The notes under the pieces: model-generated
Told to the model about the DNA's origin: nothing
Database searches by the model: none
What the model saw: the letters and a program-made list of their open reading frames with translations, nothing else
Program-made: the position numbers and the translations under genes
Source of the DNA: Bifidobacterium eulemuris
GTDB lineage: Bacteria; Actinomycetota; Actinomycetes; Actinomycetales; Bifidobacteriaceae
Length of the DNA stretch: 64,000 nucleotides
Assembly: GCF_014898155.1 (NCBI RefSeq)
Contig: NZ_CP062938.1
Span: 1,178,001 to 1,242,000 of the forward strand
Direction of reading: 5' to 3'
Shown: in pieces, positions 34,724 through 44,029 of the stretch
Layout: every line of letters begins with the position of its first letter
How positions within the stretch are numbered: position 1 is the first letter of the stretch

Positions 34724-34891
34724 TTAGCGGGTCTCGCGATGCGCGGTCTGCTTGCCGCAACGCGGGCAGAACTTGTTCAGTTCGAGACGGTCGGGCGTAT
34801 TGCGACGATTCTTCGTCGTGATGTAGTTACGCTCCTTGCACTCGGTGCATGCCAGCGTGATGCCGGGACGGATGTCGGCGCTCTTAGCCAT
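34724..34891 (-). CDS. rpmG: 50S ribosomal protein L33
   Basis: A 55-aa protein (bL33) at the large-subunit E-site region. Translating the minus strand gives a start [19 protein letters not shown] and an end [19 protein letters not shown], with two CxxC pairs, so this is the zinc-binding (C+) form. GAGGTG lies about 7 nt before ATG 34891. It follows tRNA-Tyr, -Thr and -Met and is followed by a terminator, a known actinobacterial arrangement; it may be processed from a transcript started at 35221-35249. Confidence 0.95.
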   Translation of the reverse strand: MAKSADIRPGITLACTECKERNYITTKNRRNTPDRLELNKFCPRCGKQTAHRETR

Positions 34892-34943
34892 TTCATTCAC
34901 CTCTAGTCGTAATAAGCGCCTGCCGGTTGACAGGCGCGATTTG

Positions 34944-35017
34944 TAGCGAGGAAGAGGCTCGAACTCTTGACCTTACGATTATGAGTCGTACGCTCTAGCC
35001 AGCTGAGCTACCCCGCC
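34944..35017 (-). tRNA. tRNA-Met (anticodon CAT)
   Basis: A 74-nt tRNA read on the minus strand. Acceptor arm GGCGGGG pairs with CCTCGCT, allowing two G-T pairs. The anticodon loop has CAT, and the D arm is GCTCAGCTGGC. It looks like the elongator form, since the first acceptor pair is G-T rather than the C-A mismatch of the initiator; an Ile-lysidine type cannot be excluded. Confidence 0.93.
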
Positions 35018-35021
35018 AGAG

Positions 35022-35093
<72 letters not shown>

Positions 35094-35094
35094 G

Positions 35095-35176
35095 TGGCGG
35101 ATAGTGGATTCGAACCACTGAAGCACGAAGCGCCTGATTTACAGTCAGGTCCCTTTGACCGCTTGGGAAATCCGCC
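35095..35176 (-). tRNA. tRNA-Tyr (anticodon GTA)
   Basis: An 82-nt class II tRNA with long variable arm. The acceptor GGCGGAT pairs with ATCCGCC, discriminator A. Anticodon stem CCTGA/TCAGG encloses CTGTAAA with anticodon GTA. It is the first member of the Tyr-Thr-Met-rpmG series, one base from tRNA-Thr. Confidence 0.96.
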
Positions 35177-35220
35177 AGCCGTTTCCCTCCGGACCGTGGG
35201 GCCCGTCAGGCAACTTGGTT

Positions 35221-35249
35221 AGTATGCCACGGCTTTGAGACAATCGCAA
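35221..35249 (-). promoter_or_regulatory. Promoter of the tRNA-Tyr-Thr-Met-rpmG cluster
   Basis: On the minus strand TTGCGA (35244-35249) and CATACT (35221-35226) are spaced by 17 bp, about 45 bp before tRNA-Tyr. Confidence 0.7.
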
Positions 35250-35277
35250 GTCGCGTGTCGCGCCACCGTGTGTCGCG

Positions 35278-36357
35278 TTAGAAACCAGCGGTTTTCAGCC
35301 GTTCGCACACCTCGATCACCGCCGTATTCGCCTCGGGCTCCCCGATGGAGATGCGGATGCCTTCGCCGGGGAACACGCGTGTGGAAAGGCCTGCCTTGAG
35401 GAATTCGGCCGCGGCGGCTTCGGTGCGCTCCCCCAGCGGAAGCCAGAAGAAGTTCGCATACGGCTGGGGAAAATCCCATCCCTGGGCTTGGAGCGCGGCG
35501 ACCACGCGGTCGCGTTCGGCCACAATCGACCTGACGCGGGCCTCAAGCTCGTCCTCGGCGTCCAGACTGGCGAGCGCGGCGGATTGGGCCACATCGGTCA
35601 CACCGAAGGGCAGAGCGACCTTGCGCATGCCGTCGATCACGTCTTCCGGGGCGATTGCGTAGCCGATGCGCAGGCCCGCGAGTCCGTAGGCTTTGGAGAA
35701 GGTGTGGGCGACGACCACGTTGGGGTATTCGCGGAACAGATCCATCGCCACGCTGGTGCCTTCGGCGGTGTTGAACTGGATGTATGCCTCGTCGAACAGC
35801 ACGAGCACGTCGGAGGGGACGGCCTGCATGATGCGGCGCGCGTCGGCATCCGAGATGGAGGTTGCGGTGGGATTGTTCGGATTGTTGACGATGACCAAGC
35901 GGGTGCGCTCGTTGACGGCGGCGATCAGCGCGTCGACGTCGTGGCCGCCGTCGGGCAGATTCGGCACCTGCACGCTGGTGGCGCCCGCGCCGGTGACGAT
36001 GATCGGATAGGCTTCGAAGCTGCGCCACGGGTAGACGATCTCGTCGCCGGGGCCGGCCACCAGGCCCACCAGCATGGTGATGACCTCGGTGGAGCCGCAG
36101 CCGAGCACGATGTTTTCCGGTTCCACGCCGTATTTGGCAGCCAGACGCTCGACCACCGCCCAGCCGCGCATGTCGGGATAGCGGTTGAGACGGGTGAGCG
36201 CATTGGCGTTGATGGCGTCGACGACGCTGGGCAGCGGGTCGAAGGCGTTCTCGTTGCTGGAGATCTTGTAGGAGCGTTGGCCGGCGACCTGAGGCGCGGG
36301 CTTGCCCTGCTTGTAGCCGGGGATGGTGTCGATAATGGCGCGATGTTGGAAAGTCAT
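35278..36357 (-). CDS. hisC: Histidinol-phosphate / aromatic aminotransferase (HisC-like)
   Basis: A 359-aa class II PLP aminotransferase. Signs are SNENAFDPLP at the start, NNPNNPTATSIS, the PLP lysine in FSKAYGLAGLRIGYA, and the phosphate-binding Arg in GEGIRISIGEP. The family contains both histidinol-phosphate aminotransferases and the closely related phenylalanine aminotransferases (Pat) of Actinobacteria; as no his genes are nearby, the latter is a real alternative. No ribosome site is present before ATG 36357; TAGGAT (36365-36370) ends 7 nt upstream, suggesting a leaderless mRNA. It is divergent from the Cys/Met enzyme. Confidence 0.85.
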   Translation of the reverse strand: MTFQHRAIIDTIPGYKQGKPAPQVAGQRSYKISSNENAFDPLPSVVDAINANALTRLNRYPDMRGWAVVERLAAKYGVEPENIVLGCGSTEVITMLVGLVAGPGDEIVYPWRSFEAYPIIVTGAGATSVQVPNLPDGGHDVDALIAAVNERTRLVIVNNPNNPTATSISDADARRIMQAVPSDVLVLFDEAYIQFNTAEGTSVAMDLFREYPNVVVAHTFSKAYGLAGLRIGYAIAPEDVIDGMRKVALPFGVTDVAQSAALASLDAEDELEARVRSIVAERDRVVAALQAQGWDFPQPYANFFWLPLGERTEAAAAEFLKAGLSTRVFPGEGIRISIGEPEANTAVIEVCERLKTAGF

Positions 36358-36364
36358 GCCCCAT

Positions 36365-36370
36365 ATCCTA
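36365..36370 (-). promoter_or_regulatory. -10 box of a leaderless hisC promoter
   Basis: TAGGAT on the minus strand, then 7 nt, then the hisC ATG. No Shine-Dalgarno site is seen. Confidence 0.45.
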
Positions 36371-36473
36371 TACCGGTTCTTGTTATATCGTGTTCAAAAA
36401 CCGCATTGTGGAGCGGTTTTCGCCTCTTTTGCCCCACTTGCGCGCGATGGGCGGCGCTGGCATGCTGGGCAGC

Positions 36474-37727
36474 ATGACTTCACAACTGGTACATCATGGG
36501 CAATCTTTCGACGACCAGCCGCTGGGATTCGGCACGCTCAGCGTCCATTTGGGCAACGGCGTGGACGCCGAGACGGGCGCGATCCGCAGGCCGATCACGC
36601 TCGCCAACGCGTACGCGCTGCCGTACGATCCCTCCGACATCAACTGGTCGAGTTCCGACGTGAACCTGTACACGCGCAACGGGCATCCGAACCAGCGTTA
36701 CCTCGAGGAGAAGCTGGCCCGGCTGGAGGGTGCCGAGGACGCGGTGGCGGTGGCCTCCGGCGTGGCGGCGCTGTCGGCGACGTTCACCACGTTCCTGGGC
36801 CGGGGCGACCATGCGATTTTCTCGGACACGACGTATATCGCGGCCTATCGTCTGCTCAACGAGATCCTGCCGGAGAAGTACGGCATCGAGACCTCGATCG
36901 TCGACACCTCCGACCCCGAGAACGTGCGGGCGGCGCTCAAAGGCAACACCAAGCTCGTGCATATCGAGACGCCGGCGAACCCGACGCTGAAGGTGTCGAA
37001 TATCGAGGCCATCGCGCGCATCGCGCACGAGCATGGGGCCGCGGCCGGCCATGAGGTGCTCGTCAGCGTGGACAACACCTTCAACACGCCGTACAACGTG
37101 CGCCCGCTCGATTTGGGCGCGGATATCGTGATCGAAAGCCTGACCAAGTACATCAACGGGCACGGCGACGCGCTGGGAGGCCTGATCGCCACCACCAAGG
37201 CGCGCACCGACGAGATCCGTTTCACCGCGCAGGTGAACTACGGCGGCATCATCTCGCCGTTCAACGCCTGGCTGATCAACCGCGGTTCGGTGACGTTGCC
37301 GCTGCGCGTCCGCCAGCACAACGCCTCGGCGCTGGCGATCGCCCGGCATCTGCAGTCGATTCCGGCCGTGCGCTTCGTGGCGTATCCGGGTTTGGAAAGC
37401 CATCCGGGCCATGCGGTGGCCGCCTCGCAGCTGGCCCGCGCGGATTCCGGTTTCGGCGGTGTGCTCTCATTCGGCTTGGACACCGACCATGAGGGGCACA
37501 ACCGTTTCGTCTCGAAACTCAACGTGATCACCTCGGCCGTTTCGCTCGGCCACGACGAAAGCCTGATCGTGTTCCTCGGCGAGGACGATGAGCGGCAATA
37601 CCTGTATCCGGGCGACTTCCACCGTGGGTTCTTCCGTCTGGCGGTCGGCTTGGAGGATACGGACGATCTGATCCGCGATATCGACCATGCCTTGGCCGAG
37701 GCAGGTTTCGACGTCCCCTCCGCCTGA
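36474..37727 (+). CDS. Cys/Met-metabolism PLP-dependent enzyme (O-acetylhomoserine sulfhydrylase / cystathionine gamma-synthase type)
   Basis: A PLP enzyme of about 417 aa working on sulfur amino acids. The PLP lysine is in ESLTKYINGHGDALGG, and the active-site Tyr/Arg region in VNLYTRNGHPNQRYLEEKLARLEG. The family members exchange substituents at the gamma carbon; which reaction occurs here cannot be decided. The N-terminus is uncertain: ATG codons at 36447, 36462 and 36474 are in frame and none has a good ribosome site; TATATC near 36384-36389 may be the -10 box. The last five residues are encoded by a 29-bp repeat that occurs again 61 bp downstream. Confidence 0.85.
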   Translation: MTSQLVHHGQSFDDQPLGFGTLSVHLGNGVDAETGAIRRPITLANAYALPYDPSDINWSSSDVNLYTRNGHPNQRYLEEKLARLEGAEDAVAVASGVAALSATFTTFLGRGDHAIFSDTTYIAAYRLLNEILPEKYGIETSIVDTSDPENVRAALKGNTKLVHIETPANPTLKVSNIEAIARIAHEHGAAAGHEVLVSVDNTFNTPYNVRPLDLGADIVIESLTKYINGHGDALGGLIATTKARTDEIRFTAQVNYGGIISPFNAWLINRGSVTLPLRVRQHNASALAIARHLQSIPAVRFVAYPGLESHPGHAVAASQLARADSGFGGVLSFGLDTDHEGHNRFVSKLNVITSAVSLGHDESLIVFLGEDDERQYLYPGDFHRGFFRLAVGLEDTDDLIRDIDHALAEAGFDVPSA

Positions 37728-37798
37728 GGGAAGCTGGGCATCGGCACCGACATCCCCCTGCTCGACTGGCGACGTCCCCTCCGCCTGAGGGAAGCTGG
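37709..37798. repeat. Direct 29-bp repeat, first copy inside the gene end
   Basis: CGACGTCCCCTCCGCC...AAGCTGG occurs exactly twice, at 37709-37737 and 37770-37798. Copy 1 includes the stop codon of the PLP enzyme gene. CCCTC and GAGGG inside each copy can pair. Confidence 0.9.
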
Positions 37799-37814
37799 CC
37801 AAAGGGGCACCCGA

Positions 37815-40800
37815 TTAGGATGATGGGATAAGCGAGGCGGGGAAGACGCGGCGCAGGATGTTCCCGTTTCTGGACGCGAGGGCGCGGACGGCGACGGCGA
37901 GATCCGCCGCCAGTCCCGCGTCGTGGGCCGGTCCGTCGGTACCGAACGCGGCGAGCATGGCCTGATCGGCGACCTGACGCACGATCGCCGCGGCATTGAG
38001 GGCGGGAGTCTCCGCCGTCAAATAGGCGATAATCCGCCCGGCGATGACGGCGTCGCTGTCGGAGGATTCCCACCGCACGCCGGCATCCCACGCGCTGTCG
38101 CGCAATTCGGACCACGCGGCCCGCCAAGCCCGAGCCCACCGCTCGTCGCCTTGCGCGGACGCTCCAACGGTGACGTCGAGCGCACCGGTTTCTCCGCCGG
38201 CGGCACCCGCGCCAGCACCCGCTCCATCACCCACGTCGACACCCGCATCGATGCTGCGGCACGCGTCCTCGACAATGGCGAAGCGACGGCGGCGGCGCAA
38301 GGCACGCGCCCCGGCGGGAAGCGATGCGAGCGCGATCGCGCAGACCATGACGCCGGCCACAATCAGCGCCACCCGGGCCCATGACGGCAGCGTCGACCAG
38401 AACGACCCGCCCGCGCCGACGTCATCAGCCGTATCGGAAACGGCATCGTCGGCGGCGGACTCGTCCGAGGCGTCGGCGTCTGAAGCGTCATCATCCGAAA
38501 CGTCGTCATCCACGGCCGTATCGTCGGCGGCACCGTCATCCGTGCCGATATCGACGGAAGCGCCGGTGTCCGCCGAGTCATCGGCGTCGGCCGAATCCGC
38601 CCCATCCGTCGCCCCCGTCTCCGAGGCCGCGCTGCCGTTCTCGCTGGTGGCGGGCGTCACGTCGAAGGGCACCCAACCCACGCTGTCGATATACGCTTCG
38701 ACCCAGGCGTGCAGTTGCCGCGCCATCACGTTGTATCGGCCGGTCGAATCGCGCTCGCCCACGCCGGCGTTGTAGCCGAGCACCATACGCGTGGGCACGC
38801 CCATCGCGCGGCCCAGCACAGCCAAGGCGCTGGCGTAGTGCGCGCAGTAGCCGGCGTGGCCGCCGTCGGGATCGAGGAAGTCGTCAAGCGTCTCCATATT
38901 GTTGCGGCCGTCGCCGTCGGGCGCGTCCAGCGTGTAGGTGAAGCCGTTCGCCGGATCGGTGAAGTAGTCCACCAGCCAACGCATCGCGGCGACCTGCTGG
39001 TCGTAGCCCTCGCCGTCGGTGGCCACGCCGTCCGCCCGCGCCTGTTCGACCACCACGTTCACCTGCTCGGACAGGTCGTCGGGCAGGCCCGCATACCGTT
39101 CGTGGATTTCGCTTTCCCTCTCGTCGAGGGCGTCGAACAGCTGTTGGTACCGCTCGGCCATAATGCGGCCGCTCTGCGTGTCGCTGCCGAACGCCGATCC
39201 GTATTCGGCGTAGCCTCCTTGCTCCACCACGGCCCACAGCAGCGTTTGGGCCAGTCCTTCCTGCCCCTCCTGCCGCTCGATCGTGCTGAGCCGCCATGTT
39301 CCGTTCAGGGATTCCTGCCGGCATAGGATCTCACCGGTGGCGCCGTCGACGATCGCCTCCTCGCCCTGCTCGTCCTGCGCCACCTGCAGATCGCTCACGT
39401 CGACCGCCAACAGGGCGAGCGTCACCTGGTCATCACCGGAGAACGCCAGCCCCTTGATGTCGTCGTCGGCGATTCCCAGCCGCTCCTTCAGCGCGTCGGT
39501 GAAGGTGTAGTCGAAGGGGAATCCGGATACGGCGACGCCGCCGGTTCCGGACCCGTCGTCGGCCCCTTGGACGATGCCGGCGCCGTTCGCGACCGTGGCC
39601 ACCACCTCGCCTTGCGCGTCCACCAACGCGCCCGATTCCCGATCGAGGGTGAAATGCGCGAGGATGACACCGCCGACGCGCTCCGCATACCCTTCGGCGA
39701 CGGCCTGCGTGCGGGCCGCGAGACGCTGCGTCATATCCATGTCCGTCTCGCCGTTCTCGCCTGTCTCGCCGCGCACAAGCTGGCCCAGGGCGAGCACGCC
39801 GTCGATCTGGGAGAAGCCGGCGTCGGTGGAGATGGGCGTGATGTACGAGCCGTACACCCGATAGTTCGTATTCTCATCGGTGCCGCCCGTGCGGTTGTAC
39901 ACCGTTCCATCCTCGTACTGCACCCAGTTGCTGTTCACGCCCGTCACCGATGAGGCGTCGCCGATCACCGGCAGGAACCGCGAGCTCAGAGTGGTGATGT
40001 TCACTTGGGCCCCGGCCTGCAGGCGGCTCATCGTATTGCGTTCGGCCTCCGACATGCCGTAGGCGTCGTATCCCAGATAGTCGCTGTATCCCAGTATGTC
40101 GAGATAGGCGCTTAAGGGGCTGAGGCTGATGCGCTGCCACCAGTCCAGCTCATCCTCCTCGTTGGCGCCGAGACGGATGCCGGAGCCGTAGAAGCCGCCG
40201 TCGATGGCGAGCGACTGGTCGAAATTCCACGTATCGCCGTCGAAGTCGTCGAGGGTGGCCATGCGCAGATACAGCCGTTGCTCGGCCTGATAGCTGAGCA
40301 CGGTCGATTCGGAGCCGGTCTGCAGCGTGCGTTTGAGGTCGATCATCGGATTGATGGTGTTCGCGGAGAACAGTCCCGCGTTGTCGCCGATGGACAAAGG
40401 CACGCGGTAGGCCCAGGCGGTGGCGGCCGGGGTGAGCGCCAACGCGATCGCGGTGACGGCGGCGGTGGCGGCGACGGGCACGGCCGGGGCGATGCGTCTC
40501 GGATGCGCGGCCCATAGGCTCAAGGGGAAGGCCGCGATAAGCAGGCTGAGCTCCCACCAGGGCGCGAGACGTCCGACGAAAGCGTAGTCGGCGGCGAGCG
40601 CGGCGGCCGGCAGGATGATAAGCGCGGGCGCGCAGGAGCGTTCGAACAGAAGGCAGCGCAGGATGACGGCGGCGAGCGCGATGATCAGAATGAGGAACAG
40701 GTCTCCGGCCGCGTCGACGTTCAACGGCGGCAGTTGCAGGTTGAGTTGGTCGAAGCCGGCGCCCACGCTGTCGGCAAGCGTCTGCCAAAAGCCGGCCGTG

Positions 40801-42389
40801 TACGTCTCCGTCAGCGGCACGTCGCCGTCGGAGGTGACGATGCTGACGGATTCGCTTTGACCACCCACCAGCTCGTGCAGCCATACGCCGGCGATGTCAT
40901 GCACCCGCAGGATGACCAGCGGCACGGTGGCGACGAGCACGGCCAGCGCCATACCGGCCGTGCGCCAGGCGGCGCGCAGGGCGGTTTTCGAGGGGATCTG
41001 CGATTCGATGGCGACGCATCCCAACGCCCCGGCCGCGAACCACGGCCAGTAGACATCATCGGCGGAGGCCAGTCCCGTAAGCGCGTGGACGGTCACGCCG
41101 AAGAACACCAGCAGCGTCGCCGCGGTGGCGATCCGCCCGATGATGTCAGCCGCCGGGGAGGAGCCTCGCGGTTCGGACCGGACCGGCTGGGATCCGAAGG
41201 CCACGGCGGTGAGTGCGGAATCGTCTGGCAGAGGCGCGATGGAGCGGACGTGCAGACACCCTGCGGGCACGACGGTATGCAACGCCGTGGCGAGGGGGCC
41301 ACGCGGATCGGCGGAATACAGCGTCACATGCGCCGATTCGTGGCGACGCGCGGCAAACCAGCGTTCCACGGTCGTCTCGCACGCTTTCGCCGAAACACCC
41401 TCCTGCGGTGATGGGGCGTTGGCGGAGCCCGGCGAAGGCTTGGATGCGGCCTTCGGCTCGCGCTCGCCATCCGCTTGTATGGCGGCGAGCAGTGTGAGTA
41501 TGGATTCGTAGTCGTCGGCGATATGCGTGCCGGCGATGACGGTGAGCCGCATATTCGTGTCACGGGCCGCGCGTGCGATGGCCGCGACCTGCGCGGCGGC
41601 CGCGTCGAGCGCATCCGGCGCGCAGTCCGTGTCCACGACGATCGCGGTGTTGGTGTGGGATTCACGATCGGTTTCGCGCGTCATCAGCGCGCCGCGGTGC
41701 GCGCTGTGCCGCCAGGAGATGGTTTTGGGCGGATCGCCCGGCATGTAGCCGCGCACGCTTCCCGCGTTCTCGTCGCTGTTGCGCCCCTGCATTCGCAGAT
41801 CCGCCGTCAGCCGGCGCGCGTCGTCTTCGGTTTCGACGTCGGGCAGGACGGCGATCCGCGTTTCGGAACGGACCACGCGTCGCATGGCGATCAGTCCGAA
41901 CAGGTCACGCCAGGCAAGCGAGGTGGAGGACAGCCGGTACAGTCCGCGTCTGCGAGGCGGCGCGCCCACGAATCGGCCGATCACCACGCCGTCGGCGTCG
42001 CACTGCTCGTATTGGCCGCGCACGGTCATATCCCGCGGTGCCAACAGTTCAACCAGTCGGAAGAACCAGCGCGGCGATCGCACGGAAGCGTCGCCGGTGT
42101 GACGCAGCGGCACGATGACGAACTGGGCCACGGCCACGATAAGCGACACCGCCACCGTCAGCGCGACGGCCACGAACACCCCCATCAGCGCGCGGTCGTC
42201 CAATAGCAATCCGCCATAGCAGGCCAACGCGCCGAACAACAGCACCAGCAGACCCGCGAACGTCGGACGCATCATGCCGTGGGCGTGCCAGCCGCGGGGG
42301 CGCATACTCCGATCCGCATGCCGCAGCCGCGGCCCGCGCAAATCCCGAGCGCCGCCGCCGTGCCGTCGTCCACCCGCGTCTGCCGCCAT
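37815..42389 (-). CDS. Fused DUF58 - transglutaminase-like membrane protein
   Basis: A 1524-aa membrane protein. The N-terminal part (about 40-400) has two helices and a DUF58/von Willebrand-like domain with GYMPGDPPKTISWRHSAHRG near residue 211. About five helices span 420-640 as in TgpA-type proteins. A long outside region leads to a transglutaminase-like core with Cys in HAGYCAHYASA (about 1182), His in RQLHAWVEAY (about 1226) and Asp in WVPFDVTPA (about 1242). An Asp/Ser/Ala-rich linker, another helix (about 1340) and a cytosolic tail follow. In most bacteria DUF58 and transglutaminase are separate genes behind a MoxR ATPase; here they are one frame, 27 bp behind it. Substrate unknown, probably envelope related. 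The start is unsure (42389, or ATG at 42275/42272). Confidence 0.85.
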   Translation of the reverse strand: MAADAGGRRHGGGARDLRGPRLRHADRSMRPRGWHAHGMMRPTFAGLLVLLFGALACYGGLLLDDRALMGVFVAVALTVAVSLIVAVAQFVIVPLRHTGDASVRSPRWFFRLVELLAPRDMTVRGQYEQCDADGVVIGRFVGAPPRRRGLYRLSSTSLAWRDLFGLIAMRRVVRSETRIAVLPDVETEDDARRLTADLRMQGRNSDENAGSVRGYMPGDPPKTISWRHSAHRGALMTRETDRESHTNTAIVVDTDCAPDALDAAAAQVAAIARAARDTNMRLTVIAGTHIADDYESILTLLAAIQADGEREPKAASKPSPGSANAPSPQEGVSAKACETTVERWFAARRHESAHVTLYSADPRGPLATALHTVVPAGCLHVRSIAPLPDDSALTAVAFGSQPVRSEPRGSSPAADIIGRIATAATLLVFFGVTVHALTGLASADDVYWPWFAAGALGCVAIESQIPSKTALRAAWRTAGMALAVLVATVPLVILRVHDIAGVWLHELVGGQSESVSIVTSDGDVPLTETYTAGFWQTLADSVGAGFDQLNLQLPPLNVDAAGDLFLILIIALAAVILRCLLFERSCAPALIILPAAALAADYAFVGRLAPWWELSLLIAAFPLSLWAAHPRRIAPAVPVAATAAVTAIALALTPAATAWAYRVPLSIGDNAGLFSANTINPMIDLKRTLQTGSESTVLSYQAEQRLYLRMATLDDFDGDTWNFDQSLAIDGGFYGSGIRLGANEEDELDWWQRISLSPLSAYLDILGYSDYLGYDAYGMSEAERNTMSRLQAGAQVNITTLSSRFLPVIGDASSVTGVNSNWVQYEDGTVYNRTGGTDENTNYRVYGSYITPISTDAGFSQIDGVLALGQLVRGETGENGETDMDMTQRLAARTQAVAEGYAERVGGVILAHFTLDRESGALVDAQGEVVATVANGAGIVQGADDGSGTGGVAVSGFPFDYTFTDALKERLGIADDDIKGLAFSGDDQVTLALLAVDVSDLQVAQDEQGEEAIVDGATGEILCRQESLNGTWRLSTIERQEGQEGLAQTLLWAVVEQGGYAEYGSAFGSDTQSGRIMAERYQQLFDALDERESEIHERYAGLPDDLSEQVNVVVEQARADGVATDGEGYDQQVAAMRWLVDYFTDPANGFTYTLDAPDGDGRNNMETLDDFLDPDGGHAGYCAHYASALAVLGRAMGVPTRMVLGYNAGVGERDSTGRYNVMARQLHAWVEAYIDSVGWVPFDVTPATSENGSAASETGATDGADSADADDSADTGASVDIGTDDGAADDTAVDDDVSDDDASDADASDESAADDAVSDTADDVGAGGSFWSTLPSWARVALIVAGVMVCAIALASLPAGARALRRRRRFAIVEDACRSIDAGVDVGDGAGAGAGAAGGETGALDVTVGASAQGDERWARAWRAAWSELRDSAWDAGVRWESSDSDAVIAGRIIAYLTAETPALNAAAIVRQVADQAMLAAFGTDGPAHDAGLAADLAVAVRALASRNGNILRRVFPASLIPSS

Positions 42390-42416
42390 ATCGATCTGCC
42401 GCCCGTCAACCAGCGA

Positions 42417-43376
42417 TTACGCGTTGGCGACCCGAGGCGCGGCCGTCGCGGCGACGATATCGGCGACCAGCGCGCGCGAACGGGCCATCACACTCGTGCC
42501 GTATCCGCCATGGTCCAACACCAGACGGTGCGCCAGCACGGGAGCGGCCACCGCCTGCACGTCATCGACGAGCACGAAATCGCGTCCAAGCATCATCGCG
42601 CGGGCGCGCGCCATCGCGCCCAACCCCAGACTGCCTCGCGGCGAGGCGCCGTAACGCACGCCCTCCCAACGGCGTGTGGCGGCGACCAACGCGACGATAT
42701 AGTCCGCGATCGGCCGCGCGATACGCACTTGGCCAGCCCGCGCGCGCAGACGCGCGATATCCTCGGCGGAACACACCTGATCCAGATGCGCCAGCGGGGA
42801 GTCCGTGTGGTCGTTCGCCACCATGGCCGATTCGGCCTCCGCGGTGGGGTATCCGAAGCTCGCGCAGGTCATGAAACGGTCGAGCTGCGCCTCGGGCAGG
42901 GCGTACGTGCCCTCCAGTTCGATGGGGTTCTGCGTGGCGATCACCATATAGGGATCCGGCAGCGGGTAGGTGCCGCCGTCCACGCTGATCTGCCCTTCGG
43001 CCATGGCCTCCAGCATGGCCGACTGGGTTTTGGGATTCGCGCGGTTGATCTCGTCGGCGATGACGATGTTGGCAAACAGCGGACCCGGATGGAATTCGAA
43101 TTGGCCGGTGGCCTGCTGGTACACGCTCACACCGGTCAGGTCGCCGGGCAGCATGTCGGGCGTGAACTGGATGCGTTTCGACGTGCCGCCCACACCGCGC
43201 GCCATCGCCCGGGCCAACGTGGTTTTGCCCACGCCGGGCACGTCCTCAAGCAGCAGATGCCCGCCCGCGACCATCGTGCACACGGCGAGTTCGATCACCT
43301 CGCGGGAGCATGACAGCACGGAGGCCAGCGCCTCGGTGAGACTGCCCAACACGGCGGTTTCTGGAGTGGATGTCAT
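42417..43376 (-). CDS. MoxR-family AAA+ ATPase
   Basis: A 319-aa AAA+ ATPase. The Walker A motif is LEDVPGVGKTTLARAMA, Walker B FANIVIADEINRANPKTQ, with sensor motifs VIATQNPIELEGTYALPEAQLDRF. MoxR proteins act as chaperones that assemble or activate partner complexes, usually together with DUF58/VWA proteins; the next gene is just such a protein. ATG 43376 has GAGG 5 nt upstream; a GTG at 43379 is a possible alternative. Confidence 0.95.
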   Translation of the reverse strand: MTSTPETAVLGSLTEALASVLSCSREVIELAVCTMVAGGHLLLEDVPGVGKTTLARAMARGVGGTSKRIQFTPDMLPGDLTGVSVYQQATGQFEFHPGPLFANIVIADEINRANPKTQSAMLEAMAEGQISVDGGTYPLPDPYMVIATQNPIELEGTYALPEAQLDRFMTCASFGYPTAEAESAMVANDHTDSPLAHLDQVCSAEDIARLRARAGQVRIARPIADYIVALVAATRRWEGVRYGASPRGSLGLGAMARARAMMLGRDFVLVDDVQAVAAPVLAHRLVLDHGGYGTSVMARSRALVADIVAATAAPRVANA

Positions 43377-43487
43377 CACGACCTCGTTTCAGGTGGCCCC
43401 GCTTCCCCTCGCCATCAGTCTACGCGCATGGCGGCCGTCCTTCCAATACGCGGATTGAAGGATTCCCCATACCCGCCGCGCATGGAA

Positions 43488-43522
43488 GAACCCCGCTCCT
43501 GCCGAGGCGGGAAGCGGGGTTC
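43488..43522 (-). terminator. Hairpin terminator after groES
   Basis: GAACCCCGCT and AGCGGGGTTC enclose an inner CCCGCC/GGCAGG stem, 28 bp past the groES stop. No strong T run follows. Confidence 0.65.
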
Positions 43523-43549
43523 GCAACGTAACGTTTTTCGCGAAGGCTA

Positions 43550-43843
43550 TCAGCCGAGGATGGCGAGCACATCGCGGGAGGCGATGATCAGGTAGTCCTC
43601 GCCCTCGTAGTGCACCTCGGTGCCGCCGTACTTGGAGTACAGCACCTTGTCGCCGACCTTGACGTCGACGGGGATGCGCTCGCCCTTGTCGTCGCGACGG
43701 CCCGGTCCGACGGCCAGAACCTCGCCCTGCTGCGGCTTCTCCTTGGCGTTGTCCGGAATGTACAGGCCGGAAGCGGTCTGGGTTTCGGCCTCAGCCTGCT
43801 TGACGATGATCTTGTCTTCCAACGGTGTGAGCTTGATCGCCAC
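43550..43843 (-). CDS. groS: Co-chaperonin GroES
   Basis: A 97-aa lid of the GroEL chaperonin. It shows the family order: start [18 protein letters not shown], mobile loop [18 protein letters not shown], and the end [15 protein letters not shown]. The start is GTG 43843 with GAGGTGAC upstream. groEL is not adjacent, as is usual in bifidobacteria. A perfect CIRCE element 113 bp upstream indicates HrcA heat-shock repression. Confidence 0.98.
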   Translation of the reverse strand: MAIKLTPLEDKIIVKQAEAETQTASGLYIPDNAKEKPQQGEVLAVGPGRRDDKGERIPVDVKVGDKVLYSKYGGTEVHYEGEDYLIIASRDVLAILG

Positions 43844-43940
43844 TGTGGGTCACCTCTTACTGTTCGATACCGATAGTTACCGCGCCAGGACCGGACTCAA
43901 GAGGCTGACGATCACTTGCGCCGTCCTTGCACTAGGGACC

Positions 43941-43982
43941 ATCGTAGCGCGGTTGTTAGCACTCTGCCAACTTGAGTGCTAA
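43941..43982 (-). promoter_or_regulatory. groES promoter with perfect CIRCE (HrcA) operator
   Basis: TTAGCACTC-N9-GAGTGCTAA at 43956-43982 equals the CIRCE consensus exactly. TTGGCA in its loop (43965-43970) and TACGAT at 43941-43946, 18 bp apart, are the likely -35 and -10 on the minus strand, so HrcA binding would block initiation. Confidence 0.95.
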
Positions 43983-44029
43983 CGCTGAGAGAGAAAAGTC
44001 GGGACGCCCGCGACCGGGCAAAGTCCGCG

